Positions 43,430 through 52,081 of a stretch of DNA of 64,000 bases are shown here, piece after piece. The translations under genes and the position numbers were made by a program. Where the stretch lies: assembly GCF_002303885.1 (NCBI RefSeq), contig NZ_MRCM01000001.1, positions 186,001 through 250,000 of the forward strand. The letters are read 5' to 3'. Numbering within the stretch: position 1 is the stretch's first letter; each line of letters opens with the position of its first letter. Under the pieces are notes generated by a model. The model made no database searches, was not told the origin of the DNA, and saw only the letters and a program-made list of their open reading frames with translations. The stretch comes from Flavobacterium sp. ACN2 (GTDB taxonomy: Bacteria; Bacteroidota; Bacteroidia; Flavobacteriales; Flavobacteriaceae).

Positions 43430-43478
43430 CAAAAATACAAAAAAACGTTTGTCAAACTGCTAGATTATGATATATTTG
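43430..43478. promoter_or_regulatory. Divergent glyA/fahA promoters
   Basis: Plus strand: TTTG (43448-43451), 19 bases, TATATTTG (43471-43478), then fahA ATG at 43514; a full Bacteroidota promoter. Minus strand: TATTTTTG (43437-43430) lies 25 bases before the glyA ATG, with a TTTG at 43456-43453 at a shorter spacing of 15. The two -33 boxes form one palindrome, GTTTGTCAAAC (43447-43457). Confidence 0.6.
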
Positions 43479-43513
43479 ACAAGTAATTTTTCAACAAATA
43501 ATTAACATTAAAC

Positions 43514-44800
43514 ATGCCAATAACTGCCAACGATACCAGTAGAAAATCATGGTTAGAAGTGCCAGAAAATAGCGACTTCCCCATTCAGAATATTCCTTTC
43601 GGTGTATTTCTTACTAAAGAAAATGTCGTTACCGTAGGAACGCGAATTGGCGATTACGCCATAGATTTAGGTGCTTTACAGCAATTAAACTATTTTGAAG
43701 GAATAGAATTAACCGATGATATGTTTATGCAGGATACGCTAAATGATTTTATTTCTGACGGAAAAAAAACATGGCGTTTAGTTCGAAATCGTATTGCAGA
43801 TATATTCGACGAAACTAATCCACAATTAAGAGATTCAACAAAACATAGAGATATTGTTATATTTAAAATTGAAGATGTAGAGATGCAACTTCCTGTTTTA
43901 ATTGGTGATTACACCGACTTTTATTCTAGTAGAGAGCACGCTACAAACGTGGGTAAAATGTTCCGAGATCCAGACAATGCTTTGTTGCCAAACTGGCTTC
44001 ATATTCCAGTTGGATATCATGGAAGAAGTTCTACCATTGTACCATCTGGAATTCCAGTTCACAGACCGATGGGACAAACTTTGCCAGCTGGACACGACAC
44101 GCCTGTTTTCGGTGCTTCACGTTTAGTAGATTTTGAATTAGAGACTGCTTTTATTACAACAGATGTAAATGTAATGGGCGAAAATATTTCAACTTATGAA
44201 GCTGAAGATTATATTTTCGGAATGGTTTTACTAAATGACTGGAGTGCTCGCGACATTCAGAAATGGGAATATGTGCCACTTGGGCCATTCTTAGCTAAGA
44301 ACTTTGCGACTTCTATCTCACCTTGGATTGTGACTATGGATGCCTTGGAACCTTTTAGAACAAAGGGCCCTAAACAAGATCCAACACCACTTCCGTATTT
44401 GCAGACCAAAGGAAAAAAAGCTTTTGACATTCATTTGGAAGTTTCTTTAAAACCTGAAAATCAAGAAGAAGAAACTATTATTTCAAGATCTAACTTCAAA
44501 TATTTATACTGGTCAATGAGTCAGCAATTAGCACATCACACTTCTAATGGATGCCGTGTAAACTCTGGCGACATGATGGGTTCTGGAACAATTTCTGGTC
44601 CAACTCCTGATAGTTTTGGTTCTATGCTAGAATTAACTTGGGGAGGAAAAAATCCATTGAAGTTAAAAGACGGAAGCGAACGTAAATTTATTGAAGATAA
44701 TGATACTGTAATTATTCGTGGGTTCTGTGAAAATACGGAAGTAAGAATTGGTTTTGGAGAAGTTTCTAGCCAATTGCTACCTCCTTTCATTAAACAATGA
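43514..44800 (+). CDS. fahA: Fumarylacetoacetase
   Basis: 428 residues, last enzyme of tyrosine/homogentisate breakdown, splitting fumarylacetoacetate to fumarate and acetoacetate. The N-domain begins KSWLEVPENSDFPIQNIPFG. The catalytic C-domain carries DYTDFYSSREHATNVGKMFR (catalytic His and metal Asp), PVGYHGRSSTIVPSG, DFELETAFITTDVN (Glu ligands), NDWSARDIQKWEYVPLGPFL and GSGTISGPTPDSFGSMLEL. The length fits the family. No other tyrosine-degradation genes are nearby. It is divergent from glyA and ends at a good terminator. Confidence 0.95.
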   Translation: MPITANDTSRKSWLEVPENSDFPIQNIPFGVFLTKENVVTVGTRIGDYAIDLGALQQLNYFEGIELTDDMFMQDTLNDFISDGKKTWRLVRNRIADIFDETNPQLRDSTKHRDIVIFKIEDVEMQLPVLIGDYTDFYSSREHATNVGKMFRDPDNALLPNWLHIPVGYHGRSSTIVPSGIPVHRPMGQTLPAGHDTPVFGASRLVDFELETAFITTDVNVMGENISTYEAEDYIFGMVLLNDWSARDIQKWEYVPLGPFLAKNFATSISPWIVTMDALEPFRTKGPKQDPTPLPYLQTKGKKAFDIHLEVSLKPENQEEETIISRSNFKYLYWSMSQQLAHHTSNGCRVNSGDMMGSGTISGPTPDSFGSMLELTWGGKNPLKLKDGSERKFIEDNDTVIIRGFCENTEVRIGFGEVSSQLLPPFIKQ

Positions 44801-44832
44801 AGAGCAGATAAAACTGAAGAGATATAAAACAA

Positions 44833-44857
44833 AAAACCTTGGTTATCCCAAGGTTTT
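44833..44857 (+). terminator. Intrinsic terminator of fahA
   Basis: A perfect 10-bp stem (44833-44842 with 44848-44857) followed by T residues, 33 bases past the stop. A-rich on the left, so it may serve the convergent gene too. Confidence 0.88.
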
Positions 44858-44901
44858 TTTATGCTTTATTTAATCTCGTAAATTAAAAGGCAAAGTTTTA
44901 T

Positions 44902-46086
44902 TTATTCCAAAACTATCTTTACCCAAACCAAACGATGATCTGAACTTGATTCGCGTTTTTCAACCAATTCCGACATTGGTTCGCCTTTGGCAGGCCAGAA
45001 TACACCGCTGTTGAGAACCTTAAATCCAAGTCTGGATGGCAATACATAATCTGCACGCATTCTCCAAAAGGCTGTATGATTAACTCCAAAAGGATTTTCA
45101 GGACTAAATTCAGCACCACCTTTACTAGCGGGCGTAAAGTCATTATTAATTTTCGGACTGTCTATTAAAGACTTTATACCTTCCCTTATAGCATCCCCTT
45201 CAACTGGTGAAGCGTTTTGATCACCCATTATAACAAATCGAGAATTAGGAGACAAACCGCCTTTAACGCCTTTATCATCATAAATGTACGAAGCCGAATT
45301 GTCTGAAATATAGTCTCTCCAGAATCGAATTTCATCATGATTTCTTTTCCCATTGCGATCTTCAGCACCGTCAAAAGTAGGAGGAGTTGGATGACTGACT
45401 AAAACATGAACCGTTTCATTGCCTATCTGTACAGGGACATCCCAGTGAGATTTTGAAGATAATGGAAATTCCTTCCATGCTTTCTTACTGTACCAATCCG
45501 ATCCATCTACTTTTTTGGTAAGCAATGCTCCCGGCATATCTTTCCATTTAAAATGTTGAAAAGTACGAACCGACTTAACATCAATAGGATATTTAGACAA
45601 AAGCATCATCCCATATTGACCAGGATACATACCAAATGCCCATGCATCATTTCCAAAACTATCCAACTTCCCATCATTGTTCAAATCGTAAGGACTTGGC
45701 TGACCCGTATTCACTGTTGAATAATAGTAGTAAGGATAATCAATAGGTGCTGCTCCGCCTTGGCTCACATTCAAATAATTTTTAATAAACGCCTTTACAC
45801 CAAGTTCAGGGTTTTTAATATAATCAAATTCGTTTAGCAGAATAACGTCTGGCCTAACGGTCTGAATAATTTGGGCGATATTTCTGATTTGAGTATTATG
45901 CCCTGAATTAAGCTGATAAATCAATATCTGCTCCGATTTTCCCATTGCGCCTTTCGGAGAATAATTATCAGATTCCATACTTACATTGTAGGTAGCAAAT
46001 GTAAGTTCTGGTTTTTCCTGCGACTCAGACTGCGAAAAAAGAATTCCGGAAGAAAGCACGGAAAGGATAAAAAATATTTTCTTCAT
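44902..46086 (-). CDS. Secreted endonuclease/exonuclease/phosphatase-family protein
   Basis: 394 residues with a signal peptide (MKKIFFILSVLSSGILFSQS). The EEP fold is marked by LTFATYNVSMESDNYS (N-terminal strand), VRPDVILLNEFDYI (metal-ligand Glu), MMLLSKYPID, VHVLVSHPTPP, VIMGDQNASPVEGDAIREGI and SSDHRLVWVKIVL (C-terminal Asp-His). An insertion includes DLNNDGKLDSFGND, a calcium-type loop. Secreted members are nucleases, phospholipase- or sphingomyelinase-like enzymes, or phosphatases; the substrate is unknown. Confidence 0.9.
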   Translation of the reverse strand: MKKIFFILSVLSSGILFSQSESQEKPELTFATYNVSMESDNYSPKGAMGKSEQILIYQLNSGHNTQIRNIAQIIQTVRPDVILLNEFDYIKNPELGVKAFIKNYLNVSQGGAAPIDYPYYYYSTVNTGQPSPYDLNNDGKLDSFGNDAWAFGMYPGQYGMMLLSKYPIDVKSVRTFQHFKWKDMPGALLTKKVDGSDWYSKKAWKEFPLSSKSHWDVPVQIGNETVHVLVSHPTPPTFDGAEDRNGKRNHDEIRFWRDYISDNSASYIYDDKGVKGGLSPNSRFVIMGDQNASPVEGDAIREGIKSLIDSPKINNDFTPASKGGAEFSPENPFGVNHTAFWRMRADYVLPSRLGFKVLNSGVFWPAKGEPMSELVEKRESSSDHRLVWVKIVLE

Positions 46087-46185
46087 ATAAAATTAAATCT
46101 GCATTTCTGCATTATTGAACATACGAATATAAGAAGGATACGGGGACACACGGCAAATCTGTCTGTTAAATATACAACAAAAAAA

Positions 46186-46208
46186 AGCTGCCACTTTTGG
46201 TGACAGCT
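46186..46208 (-). terminator. Terminator of aguA
   Basis: A stem of 9-10 bp with one mismatch (46186-46195 with 46199-46208) around a T-rich loop, T-rich downstream on the minus strand, about 93 bases past the aguA stop. Confidence 0.65.
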
Positions 46209-46300
46209 CAAATAATATAAGAAAGTCTCTGTATATCTGATAATTTTATCACAGATTAAAAAGATCAAAAGTGATTTTTTTTAATCTATTGCTACTATTT

Positions 46301-47341
46301 TTATGCAGGAATCTGCTGACTTAAACAATGCAATGTTCCAAATCCCCAAATAAAATCAATACAACTTATACCGATTACTTCACGATCAGGGAAACATTCA
46401 GCCAATATATTTAAAGCCACTCGATCATTACTATCATTGAATGTCGGAACTAAAACACAATTATTCAAGATCAAGAAGTTTGCATAACTTGCTGGTAAAC
46501 GTAAATCTTCAAAATCTACACGTTTTGGCATTGGTAACGCAACAATTACTGGCGCTTTTCCGTTTTCTAATTTTGCGTTTTGCAAACGTTTCAAATTATC
46601 CTGCAAAGGTTTATAGTTTGAATCGTTTTTATCTGTTTCTACAATCGTAACAATGGTATCTTCATTTACAAATCGGCATAAATCGTCAATATGACCATGT
46701 GTATCATCGCCTTCAATTCCATCTCCTAACCAAATTACATTGGTAACTCCAAGATATTCTTTAAAAACAGCTTCGTAATCTTCTTTAGTAAAACCAGGAT
46801 TTCTTACCTGAATTGTTGGGTGCATTAAACACTCTTCAGAAGTTAGTAAAGTTCCTTTTCCGTTTACATCAATTGCTCCTCCCTCAACAATTACTGGTTT
46901 TCCTTTGTACATCACTTGTGTTAAAGGAACATCAATAAAATCTGCCACTTTACCTGGAACAAATTTATCTAATTGATAGTTTTTATATTTTGCCCAGCCG
47001 TTAAAGTTAAAGTTAAGTGCTTCTCTTTTCGAACCGTTTTTTACGATAATTGGTCCTGAGTCGCGCATCCAGCTTCTGTTGGTTTTATGAATAATATAAG
47101 AAACGTTTTTAAGGTTTACGCGCGCTCTTTCAAGCATATCGGCAACTTTTTCTTTTAATTTTTCGTCGGCAACCACCAAAAAAACAGTTTCAAAAGTGGC
47201 TACTTTTTTTATAAATTCTACAAAAGCCCATTGAACAGCTTCGTATTTTCCTGGCCAATCGTTACCATTGTGCGGAAAACACAATACAATCCCTTGTTGC
47301 TTTTCCCATTCTGCTGGAAATCTTCTATTATCTGTTGACAT
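46301..47341 (-). CDS. aguA: Agmatine deiminase
   Basis: 346 residues, pentein (PPAD) fold. RRFPAEWEKQQGIVLCFPHN, NRSWMRDSGPIIVKNGSK, VIVEGGAIDVNGKGTLLTSE, DGIEGDDTHGHIDDLCRFVN and the C-terminal GFGTLHCLSQQIPA with the nucleophilic Cys are all present. It hydrolyses agmatine to N-carbamoylputrescine and ammonia. The next enzyme, AguB, is encoded at 50.8-51.7 kb on the same strand, so together they convert agmatine to putrescine. Peptidyl-arginine deiminase is a less likely reading at this length. Confidence 0.94.
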   Translation of the reverse strand: MSTDNRRFPAEWEKQQGIVLCFPHNGNDWPGKYEAVQWAFVEFIKKVATFETVFLVVADEKLKEKVADMLERARVNLKNVSYIIHKTNRSWMRDSGPIIVKNGSKREALNFNFNGWAKYKNYQLDKFVPGKVADFIDVPLTQVMYKGKPVIVEGGAIDVNGKGTLLTSEECLMHPTIQVRNPGFTKEDYEAVFKEYLGVTNVIWLGDGIEGDDTHGHIDDLCRFVNEDTIVTIVETDKNDSNYKPLQDNLKRLQNAKLENGKAPVIVALPMPKRVDFEDLRLPASYANFLILNNCVLVPTFNDSNDRVALNILAECFPDREVIGISCIDFIWGFGTLHCLSQQIPA

Positions 47342-47365
47342 AAATACGTTCTAATTTAGAAAGTG

Positions 47366-47373
47366 CAAAGATA
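47366..47373 (-). promoter_or_regulatory. -7 box (TATCTTTG) of aguA
   Basis: TATCTTTG on the minus strand fits TAnnTTTG and lies 25 bases before the ATG at 47341. Confidence 0.5.
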
Positions 47374-47497
47374 AGCATTCGTTAGGATTTTAAAACATTT
47401 GAACCAAAATCGTGTGTTATTTCACAAAAAATATCCTGCAAAAATTAAGTTAAAGATTAAATAATACATCCTTAATATTTAACAGCGAGGCCCGAAT

Positions 47498-47505
47498 TAC
47501 TTTTG
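47498..47505 (+). promoter_or_regulatory. -7 box (TACTTTTG) of the choice-of-anchor I gene
   Basis: TACTTTTG fits TAnnTTTG and lies 21 bases before the ATG at 47526. Confidence 0.55.
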
Positions 47506-47525
47506 CAAAAACTAAAAACTAACAC

Positions 47526-49046
47526 ATGAAAAATTTATCAATCTCATTATTAGCTGTTCTTTTTATATTAGCAAGCTGTAACAATGATGAAAATTCGAAC
47601 AACGAACCAGAAGTTGTTGTAAACGAAAACCCTGGAACTTTTAAAGAAATTGGCTCTATTACAATTGGCGGAGAAGCTGCTGCAGAAATCTCTGCTTACT
47701 GCGAGAAAACAAAAAGACTTTTTACGGTAAACAACAGCGGTGTAAACCAAATTGACGTTATTGATATCGCCGACCCAACAAAACCTCTTAAAGTCGGAAA
47801 AATTGATTTAGTTGCTTACGAAGGTGCTGCAAACAGTGTTTCTGTTTTTGACGGAAAATTGGCTGTTGCTTTAGAATCTACTGCAAACAAACAAGGAAAC
47901 GGGAAAGTAGTAGTCTTTAATACTTCTGATTACAGTTTAATCAAACAAGTTACAGTTGGTGCATTGCCAGATATGATTACTTTTTCTCCAGATGGAAAAT
48001 ATATCATGACAGCTAACGAAGGCGAGCCAAATACCGATTATTCTCAAGATCCAAATGGAACAATTTCTATTATTGAAACTAACACTTACAATGTCACAAC
48101 TTTAGATTTCAGCTCGTTTGCAGGTCAAGCTGCGGCATTGGTAAAAGATGGCTTCAGAATTTCAAAATTTGCTAAAACTAGTTTTGCTCAAGATATCGAA
48201 CCAGAATACATTACTATTTCTGACGATTCTAAAACTGCTTGGGTGACGCTACAAGAAAATAATGGCGTTGCAAAAGTAGATTTAACTTCAAAAACTATTA
48301 CAGCCATTTATCCTTTAGGTTTAAAAGATTACAATACTGCTGAAAATGCAATTGATGTAAGTGATAGCGATAATAAAATCGCCTTTAATCCGTGGAAAGT
48401 AAAAGGTCTTTATATGCCAGATGCCATCAGCCATTATACCTTAAATAATATTCCTTATTTTGTTACTGCCAACGAAGGTGATGCAAGAGAATACGCAGCT
48501 TACTCTGATGTGAAACGTATGAAAAGCATGACACTTGACGCAACCGCTTTTCCAGATGCTGCTACTTTAAAATTAGATACTAATTTAGGAAGATTAAACC
48601 TTGTTACAGATATGGGAGACACTGACGGAGATGGAGATCTAGATCAAATGGTAAGTTTTGGAGGAAGATCATTCTCTATTTGGAATGGAAACACTGGAAA
48701 AATCGTTTTTGACAGTAAAAATGATGTTGACAAAAAAACGAATGAAATTGGCACATACGACGATAAAAGAAGTGATGACAAAGGTTCTGAGCCAGAAGCT
48801 GTAGTTGTAGCAAAAATGGGAACTCAAAACATTTTATTTGTTGGTTTAGAAAGATCTGATGCGTTTATGGTTTATGATGCTTCAAATCCAACTTCTCCAC
48901 AGTATTTACAAACTGTAAAAACAGGTGATGCACCAGAAGGCTTATTATTCATTCCGGCTTCAAAAAGTCCTACAAAAAGAAGTTTATTAATAGTAAGCAG
49001 CGAAGGAGATGGATCTGTTAAAATTTATCAGCCAGATTTGAAATAA
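47526..49046 (+). CDS. Choice-of-anchor I-like beta-propeller lipoprotein
   Basis: 506 residues. A lipoprotein signal ends ILASC (Cys near 19), followed by an Asn/Glu linker. The rest is a WD/YVTN-like beta-propeller: TKRLFTVNNSGVNQIDVIDI, FSPDGKYIMTANEGEPNTDY, VTANEGDAREYAAYSD and PTKRSLLIVSSEGDGSVKIY, the pattern of choice-of-anchor I (mesenchyme-glycoprotein-like) proteins. DTDGDGDLD is a calcium-binding type loop. It is likely anchored on the outer membrane; some relatives are phosphatase- or esterase-associated, but the function here is unknown. A good terminator follows. Confidence 0.88.
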   Translation: MKNLSISLLAVLFILASCNNDENSNNEPEVVVNENPGTFKEIGSITIGGEAAAEISAYCEKTKRLFTVNNSGVNQIDVIDIADPTKPLKVGKIDLVAYEGAANSVSVFDGKLAVALESTANKQGNGKVVVFNTSDYSLIKQVTVGALPDMITFSPDGKYIMTANEGEPNTDYSQDPNGTISIIETNTYNVTTLDFSSFAGQAAALVKDGFRISKFAKTSFAQDIEPEYITISDDSKTAWVTLQENNGVAKVDLTSKTITAIYPLGLKDYNTAENAIDVSDSDNKIAFNPWKVKGLYMPDAISHYTLNNIPYFVTANEGDAREYAAYSDVKRMKSMTLDATAFPDAATLKLDTNLGRLNLVTDMGDTDGDGDLDQMVSFGGRSFSIWNGNTGKIVFDSKNDVDKKTNEIGTYDDKRSDDKGSEPEAVVVAKMGTQNILFVGLERSDAFMVYDASNPTSPQYLQTVKTGDAPEGLLFIPASKSPTKRSLLIVSSEGDGSVKIYQPDLK

Positions 49047-49067
49047 TTAATACTTTTTCAGGAGAGC

Positions 49068-49097
49068 AAAAGGACAAAATGTGAATTTTGTCCTTTT
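49068..49097 (+). terminator. Intrinsic terminator
   Basis: A perfect 13-bp stem (49068-49080 with 49085-49097) with a 4-base loop and a T run, 21 bases past the stop at 49046. Confidence 0.9.
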
Positions 49098-49200
49098 TTT
49101 ATACTTTCTATTGTACTTATTTTAACGTATTTACATAATTAAATGCCAAAAGATGGGAATTATGTAAGGGTATATACAACGCATTCTAAGATTCGACTTC

Positions 49201-49208
49201 TAATTTTG
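49201..49208 (+). promoter_or_regulatory. -7 box (TAATTTTG) of the OmpA-family gene
   Basis: TAATTTTG fits TAnnTTTG and lies 40 bases before the ATG at 49249. Confidence 0.45.
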
Positions 49209-49248
49209 TTCATGAGTTTAAAATAAAAACAATTTAATTTTTGATATC

Positions 49249-50508
49249 ATGAAAAAGAAATTAGTATCAGCATCCTTATTATTACTATCATTTGCTGCAG
49301 GCGCTCAAAATATGGCTACCACTTCTACCAAACCTAATGTAGATCAAGAATACAACAAATGGTCGATCGAACTAAATGGTGGTGTTAACAAACCAACCAG
49401 AACTATGACTCCAGGTTATACTACAGAATCTGCAAACTTTTTTCACGGAGATCTTGGTGTAAGATATATGTTTAATCCAAAATTTGGGGTAAAATTAGAC
49501 GTTGGTTACGACCAATTTAAAGAGAAAAAAGACACTCCAGATTTTGAAAGCCGTTATGTTAGAGCAAGTTTACAAGGGGTTGTTAATGTTGGACGTGCTT
49601 TAAATTTTGAAACTTGGACAAATACAATCGGTCTTTTGGCGCATGGTGGTTTTGGGGTTTCTCAAATTAGTACCGAAACAGGATTTGGAGGACAGGATTA
49701 CATGGCTCACGGAATTGCCGGTTTAACTGGACAAATTAGATTAAGTGATCGTGTAGCTTTAACAGGAGATCTTACTGGAATTGTAAACGGAAGACAGAAT
49801 TGGAACTTTGACGGAATGGGCAATACAACAACTGGTTCTTTTGACGGCGTTTTATTGAATGCTTCTGTTGGTTTGACTTTCTACTTAGGAAAAAATCAGA
49901 AACATGCTGACTGGGTTGGTGAAGAAGATAGAATTGGTGAATTGGAAAAAAGAGTGGACTTAATCGAAACTGGTCTTATCGATTCAGACAAAGATGGAGT
50001 TGCTGATTTATACGATTTAGAACCAAATAGCATTGCAGGAGTTGCTGTTAACACAAAAGGACAATCTATTGATACGAATCAAAATGGTGTGCCAGATGAG
50101 TTAGAAAGCTATTTAGACAAAACTTACGAAAAGAAAGGCGCTGGAACGGCTACAAACAATACTGTTGAAGAATTAATTAACGGTGGTTATGTAAACGTTT
50201 ACTTCGATTTCAATTCGTCTAAACCTACAAACGCATCTTTATCAGGCGTAGATTTCTTAGTGAAATACTTGAAAAACAATCCAGGAAAATCGGCTGATAT
50301 TATTGGTTATGCTGACGAAATTGGAAATTCAAACTACAACACTGAATTATCTAGAAAAAGAGCTGAGGCTGTTAAAAAAGTAGCCGTAAATGCAGGAATT
50401 GACGCATCAAGATTGAATGTAATTGCTAACGGAGAAGATACTTCTGTTAACAAAAATTCTAAAGAGGCACGTCAGATCGTGAGAAGAGTTACTTTCCAAG
50501 TGAAGTAA
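49249..50508 (+). CDS. OmpA-family outer-membrane protein
   Basis: 419 residues with a signal peptide ending SFAAGAQ. Residues 30-220 form an eight-strand-type barrel (WSIELNGGVNKPT, FGVKLDVGYDQFKEKKDTPD). A thrombospondin type 3-like calcium segment follows (DSDKDGVADLYDLEPNSIAG, DTNQNGVPDELES). The C-terminal OmpA peptidoglycan-binding domain carries VYFDFNSSKP, ADIIGYADEIGNSNYNTELS and RKRAEAVKKV. It should anchor the outer membrane to the cell wall. It is a monocistronic unit with a terminator after it. Confidence 0.95.
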   Translation: MKKKLVSASLLLLSFAAGAQNMATTSTKPNVDQEYNKWSIELNGGVNKPTRTMTPGYTTESANFFHGDLGVRYMFNPKFGVKLDVGYDQFKEKKDTPDFESRYVRASLQGVVNVGRALNFETWTNTIGLLAHGGFGVSQISTETGFGGQDYMAHGIAGLTGQIRLSDRVALTGDLTGIVNGRQNWNFDGMGNTTTGSFDGVLLNASVGLTFYLGKNQKHADWVGEEDRIGELEKRVDLIETGLIDSDKDGVADLYDLEPNSIAGVAVNTKGQSIDTNQNGVPDELESYLDKTYEKKGAGTATNNTVEELINGGYVNVYFDFNSSKPTNASLSGVDFLVKYLKNNPGKSADIIGYADEIGNSNYNTELSRKRAEAVKKVAVNAGIDASRLNVIANGEDTSVNKNSKEARQIVRRVTFQVK

Positions 50509-50533
50509 TACATATAAAGCTAAAAACGAGAAG

Positions 50534-50566
50534 AGGAGCTGTTTCAATACGAAATAGCTCCTTTTT
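50534..50566 (+). terminator. Intrinsic terminator of the OmpA-family gene
   Basis: An 11-bp stem with one mismatch (50534-50544 with 50552-50562) followed by T residues, 26 bases past the stop. Confidence 0.8.
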
Positions 50567-50585
50567 ATTATAAAAATACACATAG

Positions 50586-50740
50586 AGCTTCGGAGAAGCG
50601 AAATATTTATAGAAAATAAGAAATATTTACAATATAAAGCTCCAGCGGAGCGACATATTTAGAACATAAGATTTCGCTCCGCTGGAGCTTTTTCCATTTG
50701 CACTATTAAAGTTCTATAAATATTTCGCTTCTCCGAAGCT
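50586..50740. repeat. Nested palindromic element: two variants of one family
   Basis: Outer arms 50586-50614 and 50712-50740 are perfectly complementary over 29 bases. Inner arms 50637-50653 and 50674-50690 are complementary over 17. Both arms share the plan AGCT-hairpin-GCGA-ATATTTA: outer GCTTC-GGA-GAAGC, inner GCTCC-AGC-GGAGC, each a small stem with compensating bases. It has no coding capacity. Confidence 0.9.
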
Positions 50741-50743
50741 TAC

Positions 50744-50778
50744 AAAAAAGAGCTGTCTTTTTGAGACAGCTCTTTTTT
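50744..50778. terminator. Bidirectional terminator next to aguB
   Basis: A perfect 15-bp stem (50744-50758 with 50764-50778) with A- and T-rich arms; it lies 19 bases past the aguB stop. Confidence 0.9.
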
Positions 50779-50796
50779 CATATAATTTTAATCTAA

Positions 50797-51687
50797 TTAT
50801 TTATCAATTGCTCTTTTTGTAATATCTCCAAAAGCATCGATTCTTCTGTCTCTAAAGAATGGCCAGTTTTGACGAACGTTTTCTTGCAAATCCAAATCAA
50901 CTTCAGCAATTAAAATTTCTTCTTTATCATGAGAAGCTTGAGCTAAAATTTCCCCTTGTGGTCCTGCAATGAAAGAAGCTCCCCAGAACTGAATTCCTTC
51001 TGTTCCTTCAAGATATTTTTCTAAACCAATTCGGTTAGCTGCTGCCACGAAAACACCATTTGCTACTGCATGTCCTTTCATAACGTTCATCCAAGCACCA
51101 TATTGGTTCTCTCCGTATTGTTCTTTTTCTTTAGGATGCCACCCAATTGCTGTTGGGTAAAATAAAACCTCAGCACCTTTAAGAGCTGTAATACGAGCTG
51201 CTTCTGGATACCATTGATCCCAGCAAATTAAAGTTCCAACAGTACCTTTTTTAGTTTCGATTGCTTGGAAACCTAAATCACCTGGCGTGAAATAGAATTT
51301 TTCGTAAAAATGAGGATCGTCTGGAATATGCATTTTACGATACAAACCAGCTTCTGTTCCATCAGTATCAATGATGTAAGCACTGTTATGATAGATTCCT
51401 GCCATTCTTTTCTCAAAGAAAGGAACAATAATTACTACTCCTAATTCTTTTGCCAATTCGCTGAATGCAATAAATGAAGTGCTGTAAAGTGGCTCTGCTA
51501 ATGCAAAATTATCTACATCTTCGCTTTGGCAGAAATAATGACTGCTATATAATTCAGGAAGTAAGATTACCTCAGCACCTTGACTTGCAGCATCTCTTAC
51601 CCAGCTGATACATTTTTTAAGATTGTTTTCGGCAACATCATTCAGATTTAACTGAATAACCGATATTTTATACTTTCTTTTCGCCAT
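50797..51687 (-). CDS. aguB: N-carbamoylputrescine amidase
   Basis: 296 residues from ATG 51687 (MAKRKYKISVIQLNLNDVAE). It is a nitrilase-superfamily enzyme with the Glu-Lys-Cys triad: Glu in VILLPELYSSHYF, Lys in LYRKMHIPDDPHFYEKFYFT and Cys in TLICWDQWYPEAARI. The segment PDDPHFYEKFYFTPGD is typical of AguB. It cleaves N-carbamoylputrescine to putrescine, CO2 and ammonia, completing the route started by AguA at 46.3 kb. The longer start at 51708 overlaps its own -7 box and is rejected. Confidence 0.94.
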   Translation of the reverse strand: MAKRKYKISVIQLNLNDVAENNLKKCISWVRDAASQGAEVILLPELYSSHYFCQSEDVDNFALAEPLYSTSFIAFSELAKELGVVIIVPFFEKRMAGIYHNSAYIIDTDGTEAGLYRKMHIPDDPHFYEKFYFTPGDLGFQAIETKKGTVGTLICWDQWYPEAARITALKGAEVLFYPTAIGWHPKEKEQYGENQYGAWMNVMKGHAVANGVFVAAANRIGLEKYLEGTEGIQFWGASFIAGPQGEILAQASHDKEEILIAEVDLDLQENVRQNWPFFRDRRIDAFGDITKRAIDK

Positions 51688-51705
51688 GACATAAAATTTA
51701 GAGTG

Positions 51706-51736
51706 CAAAAATAATACTTTTTAAAGGAATGGCAAA
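51706..51736 (-). promoter_or_regulatory. Full -33/-7 promoter of aguB
   Basis: On the minus strand TTTG (51736-51733), 19 bases, TATTTTTG (51713-51706), then ATG at 51687. This is the Bacteroidota consensus at normal spacing. Confidence 0.65.
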
Positions 51737-51773
51737 GTGCGTTTACTTTACTTAAATATACGATATAAAAAAA

Positions 51774-51787
51774 GAGCTTAAAAGCTC
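51774..51787 (-). terminator. Short terminator of the toxin-antitoxin operon
   Basis: A 6-bp stem (51774-51779 with 51782-51787) followed on the minus strand by T residues, a few bases past the toxin stop. The stem is short. Confidence 0.5.
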
Positions 51788-51790
51788 CTT

Positions 51791-52081
51791 TTATGGTTGC
51801 TGTGTAAAATCTCTTTTGGTTGAAAATATTTTTGAGATATAAATTACTTCTTCTTCCACCAAATATAAAATCTTGTAATCCCTAACTATAATCCTCCTAT
51901 ATTCTGGCTCTATTTCGTCTTTTTGATATTGTTCACTAAAACGTATATTTTTTGTCGCATTCAGAATTTCATTTTTAATATTATTGGCACCTTGAACAGA
52001 TTTCTCTTTATAGTAATTGTAAATTGTCTTTAACTGATTTTTAGCTGTATAAGTCCATACTACTTTCAAAAGTTTATCCAT
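51791..52081 (-). CDS. RelE/ParE-family toxin
   Basis: 96 residues from ATG 52081 (MDKLLKVVWTYTAKNQLKTI). The RelE/ParE fold is recognisable: TAKNQLKTIYNYYKEKSVQG, then IRFSEQYQKDEIEPEYRRII and VRDYKILYLVEEEVIYISKI. Arg/Lys-rich strands ending KIFSTKRDF are typical. It should be a ribosome-dependent mRNA interferase or a gyrase inhibitor; sequence alone does not decide. The ATG overlaps the antitoxin stop (TAATG), the usual coupling of such pairs. An upstream TTG (52087) would add two residues. Confidence 0.88.
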   Translation of the reverse strand: MDKLLKVVWTYTAKNQLKTIYNYYKEKSVQGANNIKNEILNATKNIRFSEQYQKDEIEPEYRRIIVRDYKILYLVEEEVIYISKIFSTKRDFTQQP

